From: Colwellia sp.
GTDB lineage: Bacteria > Pseudomonadota > Gammaproteobacteria > Enterobacterales > Alteromonadaceae
Direction: 5' to 3'
NCBI GenBank assembly: GCA_013215655.1
Contig: JABSOX010000006.1
Span: 1-47,179, forward strand
DNA: 47,179 bases
Below are positions 1 to 7,395 of this stretch, one piece after another. The notes below the pieces were generated by a model that worked only from the letters and a program-made list of their open reading frames with translations, was not told the DNA's origin and ran no database searches. Made by a program: the position numbers and the translations under genes. Position 1 is the stretch's first letter. The number at the start of each line of letters is the position of its first letter.

Positions 1-403
1 CTTTGACCATAATTTCACGTTGCTGCACATTAATATCAGTGCGATATGTTAACGGCAGTTCAACATTTTCAGCCACCGTTAAGTCACTAATCAAATTAAA
101 CGATTGAAAAATGAAACCTATTTCTTTATTACGAATCTTTGCTCTTTCATCTCGATTTAAGCTTGAAACATCATGCCCAGCTAGCTGATAGGTACCGTTG
201 CTTGAGTTATCAAGCAAACCTAATAGCGACAATAGTGTCGACTTTCCACAGCCTGATGGACCAGAGATAGAGAGATACTCACCTTTATTTATCGTTAAGT
301 TAATATTGTTAAGTGCATGTGTTTCTACATCATCTGTAAAAAACACTTTTTTTATATCACGAAGCTCTACTAAGATTTTTTTGTTTGTACTATTTGTATT
401 CAT
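1..403 (-). CDS. ABC transporter ATPase, MacB/LolD type (partial, C-terminus off the window)
   Basis: Powers an ABC export system at the inner membrane, presumably with the adjacent adaptor. The frame opens at an ATG at 403 behind a GGGGAAG ribosome site and runs off the left edge, giving about 134 residues. The translation holds Walker A (GPSGCGKST, near residue 52) and the Q-loop (FIFQSFNLI), both typical of the MacB/LolD/FtsE ATPase group. Walker B and the signature motif lie outside the window. It starts 9 bp after the stop of the upstream HlyD/MacA-like gene, so the two are surely co-transcribed. Family level is certain; the substrate is unknown because the permease is not visible. Confidence 0.9.
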   Translation of the reverse strand, partial: MNTNSTNKKILVELRDIKKVFFTDDVETHALNNINLTINKGEYLSISGPSGCGKSTLLSLLGLLDNSSNGTYQLAGHDVSSLNRDERAKIRNKEIGFIFQSFNLISDLTVAENVELPLTYRTDINVQQREIMVK

Positions 404-412
404 TGTCTTCCC

Positions 413-1669
413 CTAATTTAGTCTTATTTGTTGATGTTGTTGCCAAGAGCTGCTATCTGAAACAATAATATTTTCACCGACTTTAAGCCCAGCTTGTATT
501 TGAATGTATCTCGTGGATGTTTGCCCAAACGTTACTCTTGTTTTATGGGCATACTCTCCTTCAGCATCGAGCATATATACCGCCGCATCTGTAAAGCCAC
601 TAGCAAACATCGGACGTTTTACAAATAAAGTATCACTGATACGAGCAATTTCTATAACACCATCAATGGTTAAATCGGGTCGTGCTTCTTTAGGTATATC
701 ACCGGTCAATTGCACATCAACTTGTACCGAACCGTTGGTAACTGCAGGATCAATACGCTTAACCAATCCTTGTATTTTACTAGTACGTGTATCTATAGTG
801 ACGATTTGTCCAAGCTCAACATCTTTAATTTGTTTTTCAGGAATACGCAATTCAGCAAAAAATTCACCTCTTCGTGCCAATCTCGCTAAATTTGTTCCAG
901 CACTCACCTGCTGTCCTAATTCCATTGGCATGACTTGCACAATACTGTCCATTGTTGCTTTAACGTTTAGGCCATCAACCTGATCTTGAATACGTTGTAA
1001 TATTCGGCGCATTCTATGAACTTTTGCTTTATAAGCCTTACTTTGTGCCACTAAACTTTCTTTCTTTTTATCGAGGCGTTTTATTTCTAATTGCCACCTT
1101 TCTTTAAACTGTGCGACTTCTATCTGTACTTCAGCATGGTCTATTTGTGATACCGCAACCACGCCTTGGTCTAATAATTTTTTTTGTGCATTAAAGGTCA
1201 ACAATGCCCTTTGATGATTTAACCTTTCATTTATCACCGCAGCTTCTTGATCTAATAACTGTGACTCTAAATCAACCTCTTGTGCATTGGTTTCTGCAAT
1301 CATTTCTTCTAATTGCCATTTCGTTTCCTCTAATTGCTGGACTAGTTGTGGATTGCTTAACTCCATTAATAAATCACCTTTTTTAACTTGAGCACCCGCT
1401 TTTGTTAAAATACGTTCTACTCTTCCTTCAACATTCGTTGCCACCCAACGAATATCTTGAGGAACTAAAATTCCGGTACCACGTACTGAAACATTTAATT
1501 CACCACGTTGCACAACGTCAATAAGTAAAGAATCTTTAGCAACACGAAATGAGCCATTACCTGAACTAGTGAAATAAAACACGACTAAAGAAGCAATGGC
1601 AACTAATGTTAAAAAGCCAAACTTTCTTTTATCCAACAAACTTTTGGGTTTTTCCCGCACGATATCCAT
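413..1669 (-). CDS. HlyD/MacA-family periplasmic adaptor subunit
   Basis: Membrane fusion protein of a tripartite-type efflux system, bridging an inner-membrane ABC transporter to the periplasm or outer membrane. The 418 residues show a short cytoplasmic N-terminus, one membrane anchor at about 17-35, a split lipoyl/barrel-sandwich region, and a long Q/E/K-rich coiled coil at roughly 105-220. Beta-barrel segments follow (GQQVSAG, then a conserved VKRIDPAV). The ATG at 1669 has AGAG 7 bp upstream. The next gene is the ATPase, as in macAB-like operons. A palindromic operator-like site lies about 135 bp upstream, so the pair is probably controlled by a dedicated repressor not encoded here. The exported compound cannot be told from sequence. 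Confidence 0.88.
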   Translation of the reverse strand: MDIVREKPKSLLDKRKFGFLTLVAIASLVVFYFTSSGNGSFRVAKDSLLIDVVQRGELNVSVRGTGILVPQDIRWVATNVEGRVERILTKAGAQVKKGDLLMELSNPQLVQQLEETKWQLEEMIAETNAQEVDLESQLLDQEAAVINERLNHQRALLTFNAQKKLLDQGVVAVSQIDHAEVQIEVAQFKERWQLEIKRLDKKKESLVAQSKAYKAKVHRMRRILQRIQDQVDGLNVKATMDSIVQVMPMELGQQVSAGTNLARLARRGEFFAELRIPEKQIKDVELGQIVTIDTRTSKIQGLVKRIDPAVTNGSVQVDVQLTGDIPKEARPDLTIDGVIEIARISDTLFVKRPMFASGFTDAAVYMLDAEGEYAHKTRVTFGQTSTRYIQIQAGLKVGENIIVSDSSSWQQHQQIRLN

Positions 1670-1774
1670 GAATGAACTCTACAATTTAATATTTATAGAG
1701 TAGGTAGAGCAACGGCCATGCCAATTACCAATAACTATTAATTATCAATAAGTTATTGTTTTTATGGTTTACAG

Positions 1775-1829
1775 GAATCTCGAAATCGAAATTGATTAAA
1801 AAGAGTGAAATCTCGATATCGAGATTTCA
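1775..1829. promoter_or_regulatory. Two operator-like palindromes upstream of the efflux operon
   Basis: Positions 1806-1829 form a perfect 24-bp palindrome with core ATCTCGATATCGAGAT. A second site, ATCTCGAAATCGAAAT at 1777-1792, matches that core at 14 of 16 bases. The centres are 33 bp apart, about three helical turns, so two dimers would bind the same face of the DNA. The sites lie between arfB and hlyD, on the promoter side of hlyD. They fit a dimeric repressor (TetR, PadR or MarR type), but the protein is not identified. Confidence 0.6.
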
Positions 1830-1893
1830 AGGCAAGATAGGGTTAAGAAAAATAAAAAGTAATGACGCCAGCAATAATATTCAAAACAATGAA

Positions 1894-2304
1894 CTAATCA
1901 TTTACTCGACCACGCATTGATTTTACTTTACTACGACGAGACTTTTCATCTAAACGTCGGCGTTTTGAGCCTTTGGTGGGTTTAGTTGCTCTTCTTGTTT
2001 TTTGTACAATGGCGACAGTTTTAATAAATTCTACTAAACGTTTTAATGCATCATCACGATTTTTTTCTTGTGTACGAAATTGTTGTGCTTTTATAACCAA
2101 GACGCCGTCTTTTGTTATACGTTTATCTTTTGATGCTAATAAGCGTTCTTTATAAAAATCAGGTAAAGAAGACGCTTTGATATCAAAACGCAGATGAATT
2201 GCAGAAGAAACTTTATTTACATTTTGTCCACCCGCTCCCTGTGAACGGATAGCAGAGAGTTCTACTTCATCTTCATTAAGAGTTACAGCATTTGAAATAA
2301 TCAC
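1894..2304 (-). CDS. arfB: Alternative ribosome-rescue factor ArfB (YaeJ-type peptidyl-tRNA hydrolase)
   Basis: Releases nascent chains from ribosomes stalled on mRNAs without a stop codon. The 136-residue protein has the class I release-factor catalytic domain with GGQ at residues 25-27 (context RSQGAGGQNVNK). It lacks the codon-recognition domains of RF1/RF2. The C-terminus is a basic tail rich in Lys/Arg (KRRRLDEKSRRSKVKS), which in the family inserts into the empty mRNA channel. Length matches E. coli YaeJ (140 aa). It appears monocistronic, with an ATG start. Confidence 0.93.
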   Translation of the reverse strand: MIISNAVTLNEDEVELSAIRSQGAGGQNVNKVSSAIHLRFDIKASSLPDFYKERLLASKDKRITKDGVLVIKAQQFRTQEKNRDDALKRLVEFIKTVAIVQKTRRATKPTKGSKRRRLDEKSRRSKVKSMRGRVND

Positions 2305-2386
2305 AGCAGATTTAAGTTCATTTTAATAAATTGACAGATGAGAGTAATTTTAACGTAAAGGTGTATAGAGGTAAACTTGAGAGGTA

Positions 2387-2411
2387 TATCAGGGATAAAT
2401 TATCCCTGATA
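2387..2411 (-). terminator. Stem-loop after hpf (weak terminator candidate)
   Basis: TATCAGGGATAA and TTATCCCTGATA form a perfect inverted repeat just downstream of the hibernation factor. There is no clear U-tract on the minus strand, so it may be a transcript-end or processing hairpin instead of a classic terminator. Confidence 0.4.
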
Positions 2412-2426
2412 ATAAATGTTTAGGAT

Positions 2427-2783
2427 TTAGCCTAAGTTCATTTCCTGAACTTTTTCATGAGCAATATTTGGTGTTGTTGCTCCGGGTTTATTATGCAAAT
2501 TAGCTTTTAATTGCCCTTTTCTATGTTTTAAAGCGGCATCGAGTTTTTTTGCAGCACTTGCAATTGCAGGATACATAACATCATTTTTGGCTGAGGTAGA
2601 TATTCGACTCCCTTCATAATTGGTGATCAATTCAACTTGATATTTACCATGATCTTTATCGAGAATTACATCTAATGCAATAATGGTTGGAAAGTGACTA
2701 GCGATTTTTGAAAACTTTTCCTCTAAATGTTCTTTGATTGAATCAGTAACTTCGACGTGATGACCAGAATGATTTATTTTCAT
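2427..2783 (-). CDS. hpf: Ribosome hibernation factor, HPF/RaiA family (short form)
   Basis: Binds the 30S subunit near the decoding centre to silence or dimerise ribosomes in stationary phase or cold. The 118 residues cover the single S30AE domain (beta-alpha-beta-beta-beta-alpha), from MKINHSGHHVEVTDSIKEHL to the conserved AIASAAKKLDAALKHRKGQL helix. A short tail ends in EKVQEMNLG. There is no long-HPF C-terminal dimerisation domain. The tail makes it slightly longer than E. coli HPF (95 aa) and close to RaiA (113 aa), so the choice between HPF and RaiA is uncertain. It is a single gene with an AGG-containing ribosome site. Confidence 0.88.
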   Translation of the reverse strand: MKINHSGHHVEVTDSIKEHLEEKFSKIASHFPTIIALDVILDKDHGKYQVELITNYEGSRISTSAKNDVMYPAIASAAKKLDAALKHRKGQLKANLHNKPGATTPNIAHEKVQEMNLG

Positions 2784-2918
2784 AGGTATTCCTTTTATTT
2801 GTTACTCATATATAAATGTGGGGCATGTACGAAAAAACGCAAGTAAATTTACAATTTATTTATCATTTTTGTATTAATTGTTTCATTTTCAAGCAAAGAT
2901 ACCTGTTTACTGAAATAA

Positions 2919-3395
2919 CTAACGTGTAGCAATACATTCAATTTCAACTTTAGCATCTAACGCTAATCCATCAACGCCGAGTGCACTTCTTGCAGGTCGA
3001 TGTGTTCCTAATGCATCGAGATAAGCAACATTCATCTGCGACCAATCACTAATATCATCTAAAAAAACAGTACATTTAATAATTTTATTTGTATTAGAAC
3101 CATATTTTTCAAGTACCGTAAATATGTTCAACATCGTTTGCTGCGTTTGTGCTTGAATACCTCCGGCAACTAATTTCATTTGCCCCGGAACAGTGCCTAT
3201 TTGACCCGATAAAAATAATAAATCACCAACCGCAACGGCTTCAGAAAAAGGTAAATTATGTTGTTTCGTTTTTTCAACACCTAGTACCACTAACTTATTT
3301 TTATGTTTATTGGTATTAGCACTTTGAGTTTCATTAACGACCACACAGCCATTAAAAAAGACAATAACAATACACAGCCATATTAATTTAATCAT
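2919..3395 (-). CDS. RidA-family (YjgF/YER057c/UK114) protein with lipoprotein signal
   Basis: RidA proteins hydrolyse reactive enamine/imine intermediates in the cytosol. This 158-residue version carries that fold from about residue 33 to the end. The family's active-site Arg (ARS, residue 136) and the late Glu (EIECIATR, E153) are present, so the catalytic site looks intact. Unusually, it begins with a hydrophobic leader ending in a lipobox (FFNGC, Cys17), which implies export and lipid anchoring in the envelope. It stands alone, divergent from the acyltransferase at 3572. The substrate outside the cytoplasm is unknown. Confidence 0.85.
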   Translation of the reverse strand: MIKLIWLCIVIVFFNGCVVVNETQSANTNKHKNKLVVLGVEKTKQHNLPFSEAVAVGDLLFLSGQIGTVPGQMKLVAGGIQAQTQQTMLNIFTVLEKYGSNTNKIIKCTVFLDDISDWSQMNVAYLDALGTHRPARSALGVDGLALDAKVEIECIATR

Positions 3396-3571
3396 TTGCT
3401 TTTTCCTATGTGTTTATGGCAAGAGTTTGATCTAACTCAATGAGGGCCTTAATAAACTATCATCCTACGTAATAATTGAAAATTTAACAGAAAATAATCA
3501 ACGTTATGATTTATTACGGTATAATCCTCATAGAAAAATTTTGTCCAAAGTTGTTAACTAGAGAATAATTA

Positions 3572-4681
3572 ATGTTTGATGATATTCGCCCTTATCATGA
3601 TGATGAGGTTGTTGCTGTGATCCAAAAGCTTATTGAAGAAACTGACTTACAAACGTCTATTGCTAGCCTTAAAATGCCGCGCTTATTTAAAACATTACCC
3701 GCGCTGAGCCGAGCTTTAGTAAAGTTCTCTTTAAAAATGAGAGTTAAAAAAGTCATTTGTACCGATACTATTCAGCAAGAAGTAGCCAAATACCTTAATC
3801 ATTTAATGAAAGATAGCAGTACCAGCTTTACTTATCATGGTTTAGATAAGTTAGATAATTCAAAAGCAACGCTGTTTATTAGCAATCATCGCGATATTAT
3901 TCTAGATGCAGCCTTAGTTAATTTAGCCTTATTTCAAAGTGGTATGAACACAGTGCACGCTGCTGTAGGTGATAATTTATTAGATAAACCTTGGGTTTCA
4001 GATTTAATGCGCCTTAACAAATGTTTTGTCGTTAAGCGTAGCGAAAAAACTAAACGTGCGATGTTGCAAGCGTCAAAACAACTATCAAGTTTTATTCATC
4101 ACTCACTTACCACAAATAAAGAAAACATTTGGATAGCGCAGCGTGAAGGCCGAGCAAAAGACGGTATAGATAAAACCAACTCGGCATTAATATCAATGTT
4201 GTTGTTAAATAAGGATAAAAAAACACCTATCTGTGACTATTTACAAGAACTAAACATTGTGCCCGTGGCTATTTCTTATGAATTTGATCCCTGCGATAAA
4301 GATAAAGCGATAGAATTAGCCGCTAAAGAAGCCCATGGTGAATATAACAAGTCAGCAGATGAAGATTTTAAAAGTATGACACAAGGCCTAGTAGGCGAGA
4401 AAGGACAAATTCATATTGAATTTTGTGCGCCACTACAAGGTGACTTTGCCGACAGTAAAGCTATCGCGAATGCAATTGACCAACAAATTATTGCTAACTA
4501 TAAACTTTATGATAGCAACTTAGCAGCCTATACATTATTGCATCATGAAAGCACACAACCACCCATGGCAGAACAACTTAAACAACGAATGCAAGGATTA
4601 ACAGCCTCACAACAACATTGGTTATTAACCATGTATGCTAATCCCGTTGTAGGTAAAAATGAACTGCTAGAAAATAATTAG
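3572..4681 (+). CDS. PlsC-like 1-acyl-glycerol-3-phosphate acyltransferase family protein
   Basis: Predicted membrane-associated acyltransferase of phospholipid or related lipid synthesis. The 369 residues contain the acyltransferase histidine block NHRDIILD (His106, Asp112; spacing HX5D, not the usual HX4D). A second block, QREGRAKDG (Glu192-Arg194), corresponds to the phosphate-binding EGTR motif. No strong transmembrane helix is visible and the C-terminal third is unassigned. A TATAAT at 3520-3525 may be its -10 box. It is a single gene followed by a strong hairpin terminator. It belongs to a larger PlsC/PlsB-like group whose exact acceptor is not known. Confidence 0.75.
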   Translation: MFDDIRPYHDDEVVAVIQKLIEETDLQTSIASLKMPRLFKTLPALSRALVKFSLKMRVKKVICTDTIQQEVAKYLNHLMKDSSTSFTYHGLDKLDNSKATLFISNHRDIILDAALVNLALFQSGMNTVHAAVGDNLLDKPWVSDLMRLNKCFVVKRSEKTKRAMLQASKQLSSFIHHSLTTNKENIWIAQREGRAKDGIDKTNSALISMLLLNKDKKTPICDYLQELNIVPVAISYEFDPCDKDKAIELAAKEAHGEYNKSADEDFKSMTQGLVGEKGQIHIEFCAPLQGDFADSKAIANAIDQQIIANYKLYDSNLAAYTLLHHESTQPPMAEQLKQRMQGLTASQQHWLLTMYANPVVGKNELLENN

Positions 4682-4719
4682 ATAAGCACTTCTAAATTTC
4701 TTATAACAATATGATCAAA

Positions 4720-4749
4720 AAAGCCGTATTTAATTAAAAATACGGCTTT
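4720..4749. terminator. Bidirectional rho-independent terminator
   Basis: AAAGCCGTATTT and AAATACGGCTTT form a 12-bp stem around a 6-base loop, with A-rich and T-rich flanks. It sits between the convergent acyltransferase and M18 peptidase genes and can serve both. Confidence 0.85.
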
Positions 4750-4771
4750 GTTATTTCTATTCTAGGCTCAG

Positions 4772-6214
4772 CTATTTTTGCTGGTAGAACGCCGACATTG
4801 CTTTATACAATGAATATAAATCTACTTTGGAACCCACCGCATAAGGTGAATGAATAGATAATATCGGTACACCAAAATCTATTACTTCCATATTATCATT
4901 TGATAAGTCGCTACCAATTGTGCCGCCAGAGGCTTTACCTTTGTAGGTCGATGTTTGCCATTTTATTTTGCTGTTATCCAAATAATTACGTGTCCACGCC
5001 ATATACTCAGAATTAGCATTAAATCCACCGCCATAAAGTTTAAGATTGACTCCATTTCCTAAACGAGGCGCGTTCCCTAGTTCCCAAACACTTGACCATG
5101 TGGGATTAACACCGGGGTTTACATCGGCGGAAATAACTTTAGTATTTCTTAATACTTTACGTAATTGATAGTCATTATAACTATCGCCTTTTTTGTTGTA
5201 TAAAAGACCACTGAGTAAATCCACCAAGTAGGTAGAACTTGCGCCAGTATTATTGATATTGCCCACTTCTTCATTATCAACTAAATAAGCAATCGAGGTA
5301 TATTCAGGTATTTTTTGTTCCATGATTGCCGTAACTGCAGCAATGGCCGATGCTTTATCATCTTGACCATAAGCAGCAATCATACTGCGATCAAAACCAA
5401 CATCGCGAGGTTTTGTTGCTGGAACTAAGGCAAGTTCAGCAGATACTAAATCTTCAAGTGAAATATCGTATTCAGTTTTTAAGAAATTTGTCATTAATTC
5501 TTTAACCGATTCATCAAGCGCTGGTTTGGCGGCAATAATAACGTCCAACTCTTCTTTTTTAATCACTTCACGACTGGTGCGTTTACGGTTACCGTGATCA
5601 ACGTGCGGTGCTAAATCAGGTACCATAAAAATAGGATCATTTTCATCAAAACCTACCGAAATATTTACCACAGAGCCATCTTTTTTATCGACTCGACCAA
5701 CCAGTGCCAAGGGAATATTTACCCATTGGTAAGTTTTAATACCACCATGAATATACGTTTGAAATAAAGCGAACTTTTCTTTTTCATATAAAGGGCGACC
5801 TTTTAACTCTAAGCGTGGTGAATCAATATGAGCACCTACAATACGAGTACCTTGTTCCAGCCCTTTTTTACCTATAACAATCAATGAGATGGTACGGTCA
5901 CGATTAACATCATAAAAACGAGCGCCAGGTTTTAAATTACTTTTTTCTGAAAGTTTTTTAAAACCCTGTTTTTCAACACGTTTAATGGTTTCAGTGACAA
6001 AAGTTAATTCGGTAGGTGCTTTATAAATATAATCTTTATAATTTTCAGCATATTTTTCTACCGCTTTTAGCTCTTTCTTGGATAAGCTTAACCAACTAGA
6101 GGGCGATTCTTTATCTTCTTGCGCTTTTTTACCTGCAGCATGTACATAATCGGCAACCGATAGGCTTAAAGCACTAACGATAGCGATACTTGTTATTGTT
6201 TTAATAAAATTCAT
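4772..6214 (-). CDS. M18-family aminopeptidase (aspartyl aminopeptidase type) with signal peptide
   Basis: Di-zinc aminopeptidase of the M18 family (ApeB/DNPEP relatives), releasing N-terminal, often acidic, residues from peptides. Zinc-site and catalytic motifs are in the expected order: GAHIDSPRLELK, then VDNEEVGN, then SADVNPGVNP, then LSIHSPYAVGS near the end. The 480-residue length fits. Family members are usually cytoplasmic, yet this one starts with a clear Sec signal (MNFIKTITSIAIVSALSLSV, likely cleaved near VHA-A at 26), so a periplasmic or secreted role is inferred. It is a single gene with a terminator shared with the convergent acyltransferase. Confidence 0.9.
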   Translation of the reverse strand: MNFIKTITSIAIVSALSLSVADYVHAAGKKAQEDKESPSSWLSLSKKELKAVEKYAENYKDYIYKAPTELTFVTETIKRVEKQGFKKLSEKSNLKPGARFYDVNRDRTISLIVIGKKGLEQGTRIVGAHIDSPRLELKGRPLYEKEKFALFQTYIHGGIKTYQWVNIPLALVGRVDKKDGSVVNISVGFDENDPIFMVPDLAPHVDHGNRKRTSREVIKKEELDVIIAAKPALDESVKELMTNFLKTEYDISLEDLVSAELALVPATKPRDVGFDRSMIAAYGQDDKASAIAAVTAIMEQKIPEYTSIAYLVDNEEVGNINNTGASSTYLVDLLSGLLYNKKGDSYNDYQLRKVLRNTKVISADVNPGVNPTWSSVWELGNAPRLGNGVNLKLYGGGFNANSEYMAWTRNYLDNSKIKWQTSTYKGKASGGTIGSDLSNDNMEVIDFGVPILSIHSPYAVGSKVDLYSLYKAMSAFYQQK

Positions 6215-6350
6215 TTAACTTCTCTCCCAAAATGATGCGTCATAATAAAAGCTAAAGTTGAACAACTTCAAGTATTATTCGTTGAATTGTTGGTATTTAT
6301 CGAAGAATGGCGATAAATTGAATGTTTTTACAAACGAAATGGAAGTTTAG

Positions 6351-6725
6351 ATGATCCAAGCAAGCTGTCATTGTGGACAAGTAAAATTTACGCTAGCAGC
6401 AATGCCAGAAACAGTAACGAGTTGTAACTGCTCAGCCTGTAGTCGATTTTCAGCATTATGGGCGTATTTCGAACCTGAAAATATAAAATTTATCTCTGCC
6501 GAAAAAGATACTGGAAAGTATTGCTGGGGCGACAAAACCATTGAATTTCATCATTGCAAAAATTGTGCATGTATCACCCACTACCGTCCAACAGCAATAG
6601 GTAACCAAAAACGAATGGCGGTTAACTTTCGTTTAGTTGATAGCAAACTTTTAGACTCAGTAAAAATACGTTATTTTGATGGTGCTGATAGCTGGGAATT
6701 TATTAATCAAGAACCTAAATTGTGA
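6351..6725 (+). CDS. Gfa-like (glutathione-dependent formaldehyde-activating/CENP-V) zinc protein
   Basis: Small zinc-binding protein of the GFA/CENP-V fold. Cysteine motifs are CHC near the N-terminus (Cys6, Cys8), CNCSAC (Cys25, 27, 30) and CKNC around residue 75, as in the family's two zinc sites. At 124 residues it is near family length. Most members have no proven reaction, so formaldehyde activation is only a name by homology. The next gene begins 21 bp after its stop and is likely in the same operon. Confidence 0.88.
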   Translation: MIQASCHCGQVKFTLAAMPETVTSCNCSACSRFSALWAYFEPENIKFISAEKDTGKYCWGDKTIEFHHCKNCACITHYRPTAIGNQKRMAVNFRLVDSKLLDSVKIRYFDGADSWEFINQEPKL

Positions 6726-6746
6726 ACTTAAAAATAGGAATAATAA

Positions 6747-7058
6747 ATGTCAGAGAATAATAAAACATGCATAGAGTTCGCGGTATTTAAAGTATCCAAA
6801 GAAAACTCCGTGCGTGTTATTGAGTTAAGCAAAGCGATATTTTCTGAAATGAATGCTCAGCAAGAAGTCATTACTTCATATCAAATATTACAAAAAACAA
6901 ATAATGAAGAAGAAATCTGCTGGCATCTAACATGGGTAAACGCAGAAGCGGCCAAAACAACTACAGAAAAATGGCCTAGTTATCTAAGTACTAAAGAATT
7001 CCAATCACTAATTGGTGAAAATGTCTATTATGGGCATTTTATTGATATTACTAACTAA
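6747..7058 (+). CDS. Small ABM-like (dimeric alpha/beta barrel) protein of unknown function
   Basis: This 103-residue protein begins FAVFKVSKENSVRVIELSKA and continues with a second half containing ICWHLTWVNAEAAK and a Trp-containing helix. The alternation resembles the ferredoxin-like dimeric barrel of antibiotic-biosynthesis-monooxygenase-type proteins. No catalytic residues can be assigned. It follows the Gfa gene by 21 bp with an AGGAATAATAA ribosome site, so it is probably co-expressed. Its stop codon overlaps the first base of a dispersed repeat. Confidence 0.6.
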   Translation: MSENNKTCIEFAVFKVSKENSVRVIELSKAIFSEMNAQQEVITSYQILQKTNNEEEICWHLTWVNAEAAKTTTEKWPSYLSTKEFQSLIGENVYYGHFIDITN

Positions 7059-7265
7059 TACCAATTCATCTAAATATTTGCTCACCCTTGCTTGCTAAAA
7101 TCAACAAGTGCTGCGTTGCTCACATGGATGTGAGTACTTAGGTTTTGTCTGGAACTAAAAACCTGTGCTTTCAATCCTAATAGCCAGCTATTACTCAATT
7201 AAGCGCCTTGCTATTGCTAATTTTTTCTGTGCAATTATTGTTCACCTATTTAGACGAAATTGTAT
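7058..7265. repeat. ~208-bp MITE-like dispersed repeat, copy 1
   Basis: Bounded by imperfect terminal inverted repeats ATACCAATTCATCTAAATA and, on the other strand, ATACAATTTCGTCTAAATA (16 of 19 match). A second, near-identical copy lies at 22853-23059. It has no coding capacity. Inside is the two-hairpin module: CTCAC-ATGGAT-GTGAG at 7119-7134, then AGGTTTT...AAAACCT. The left end overlaps the stop of the preceding gene. The right end supplies a -35-like TTGTAT (7260-7265) for the next gene. Confidence 0.85.
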
Positions 7266-7330
7266 AAAACAAAAACTGTCGTATAATTGTCGTAGTAAAG
7301 CCGTACAATCACCGTAAGCTATTCGTAAAC
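7260..7330 (+). promoter_or_regulatory. Promoter overlapped by five CGTA direct repeats at 11-bp period
   Basis: CGTA occurs at 7280, 7291, 7302, 7313 and 7324, exactly 11 bp apart, one per helical turn. The first two share the longer form TGTCGTA. The first copy overlaps a consensus -10 box TATAAT (7282-7287), which sits 16 bp after TTGTAT (7260-7265). The boxes therefore cover the -10 region and the start of transcription. This geometry suits cooperative binding of a regulator along one DNA face. Autoregulation by the downstream XRE protein is the simplest inference. Confidence 0.6.
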
Positions 7331-7395
7331 ATTTCTTAAAAGATAAGGGAATATGACGTTACCCATTTAGGGCAACCATAAGGTCATCATTACAT

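Noticed and set aside
504-983. Plus-strand open frame antisense to the HlyD gene
   Set aside because: No ribosome site or recognisable protein; it mirrors the codon pattern of the real gene.
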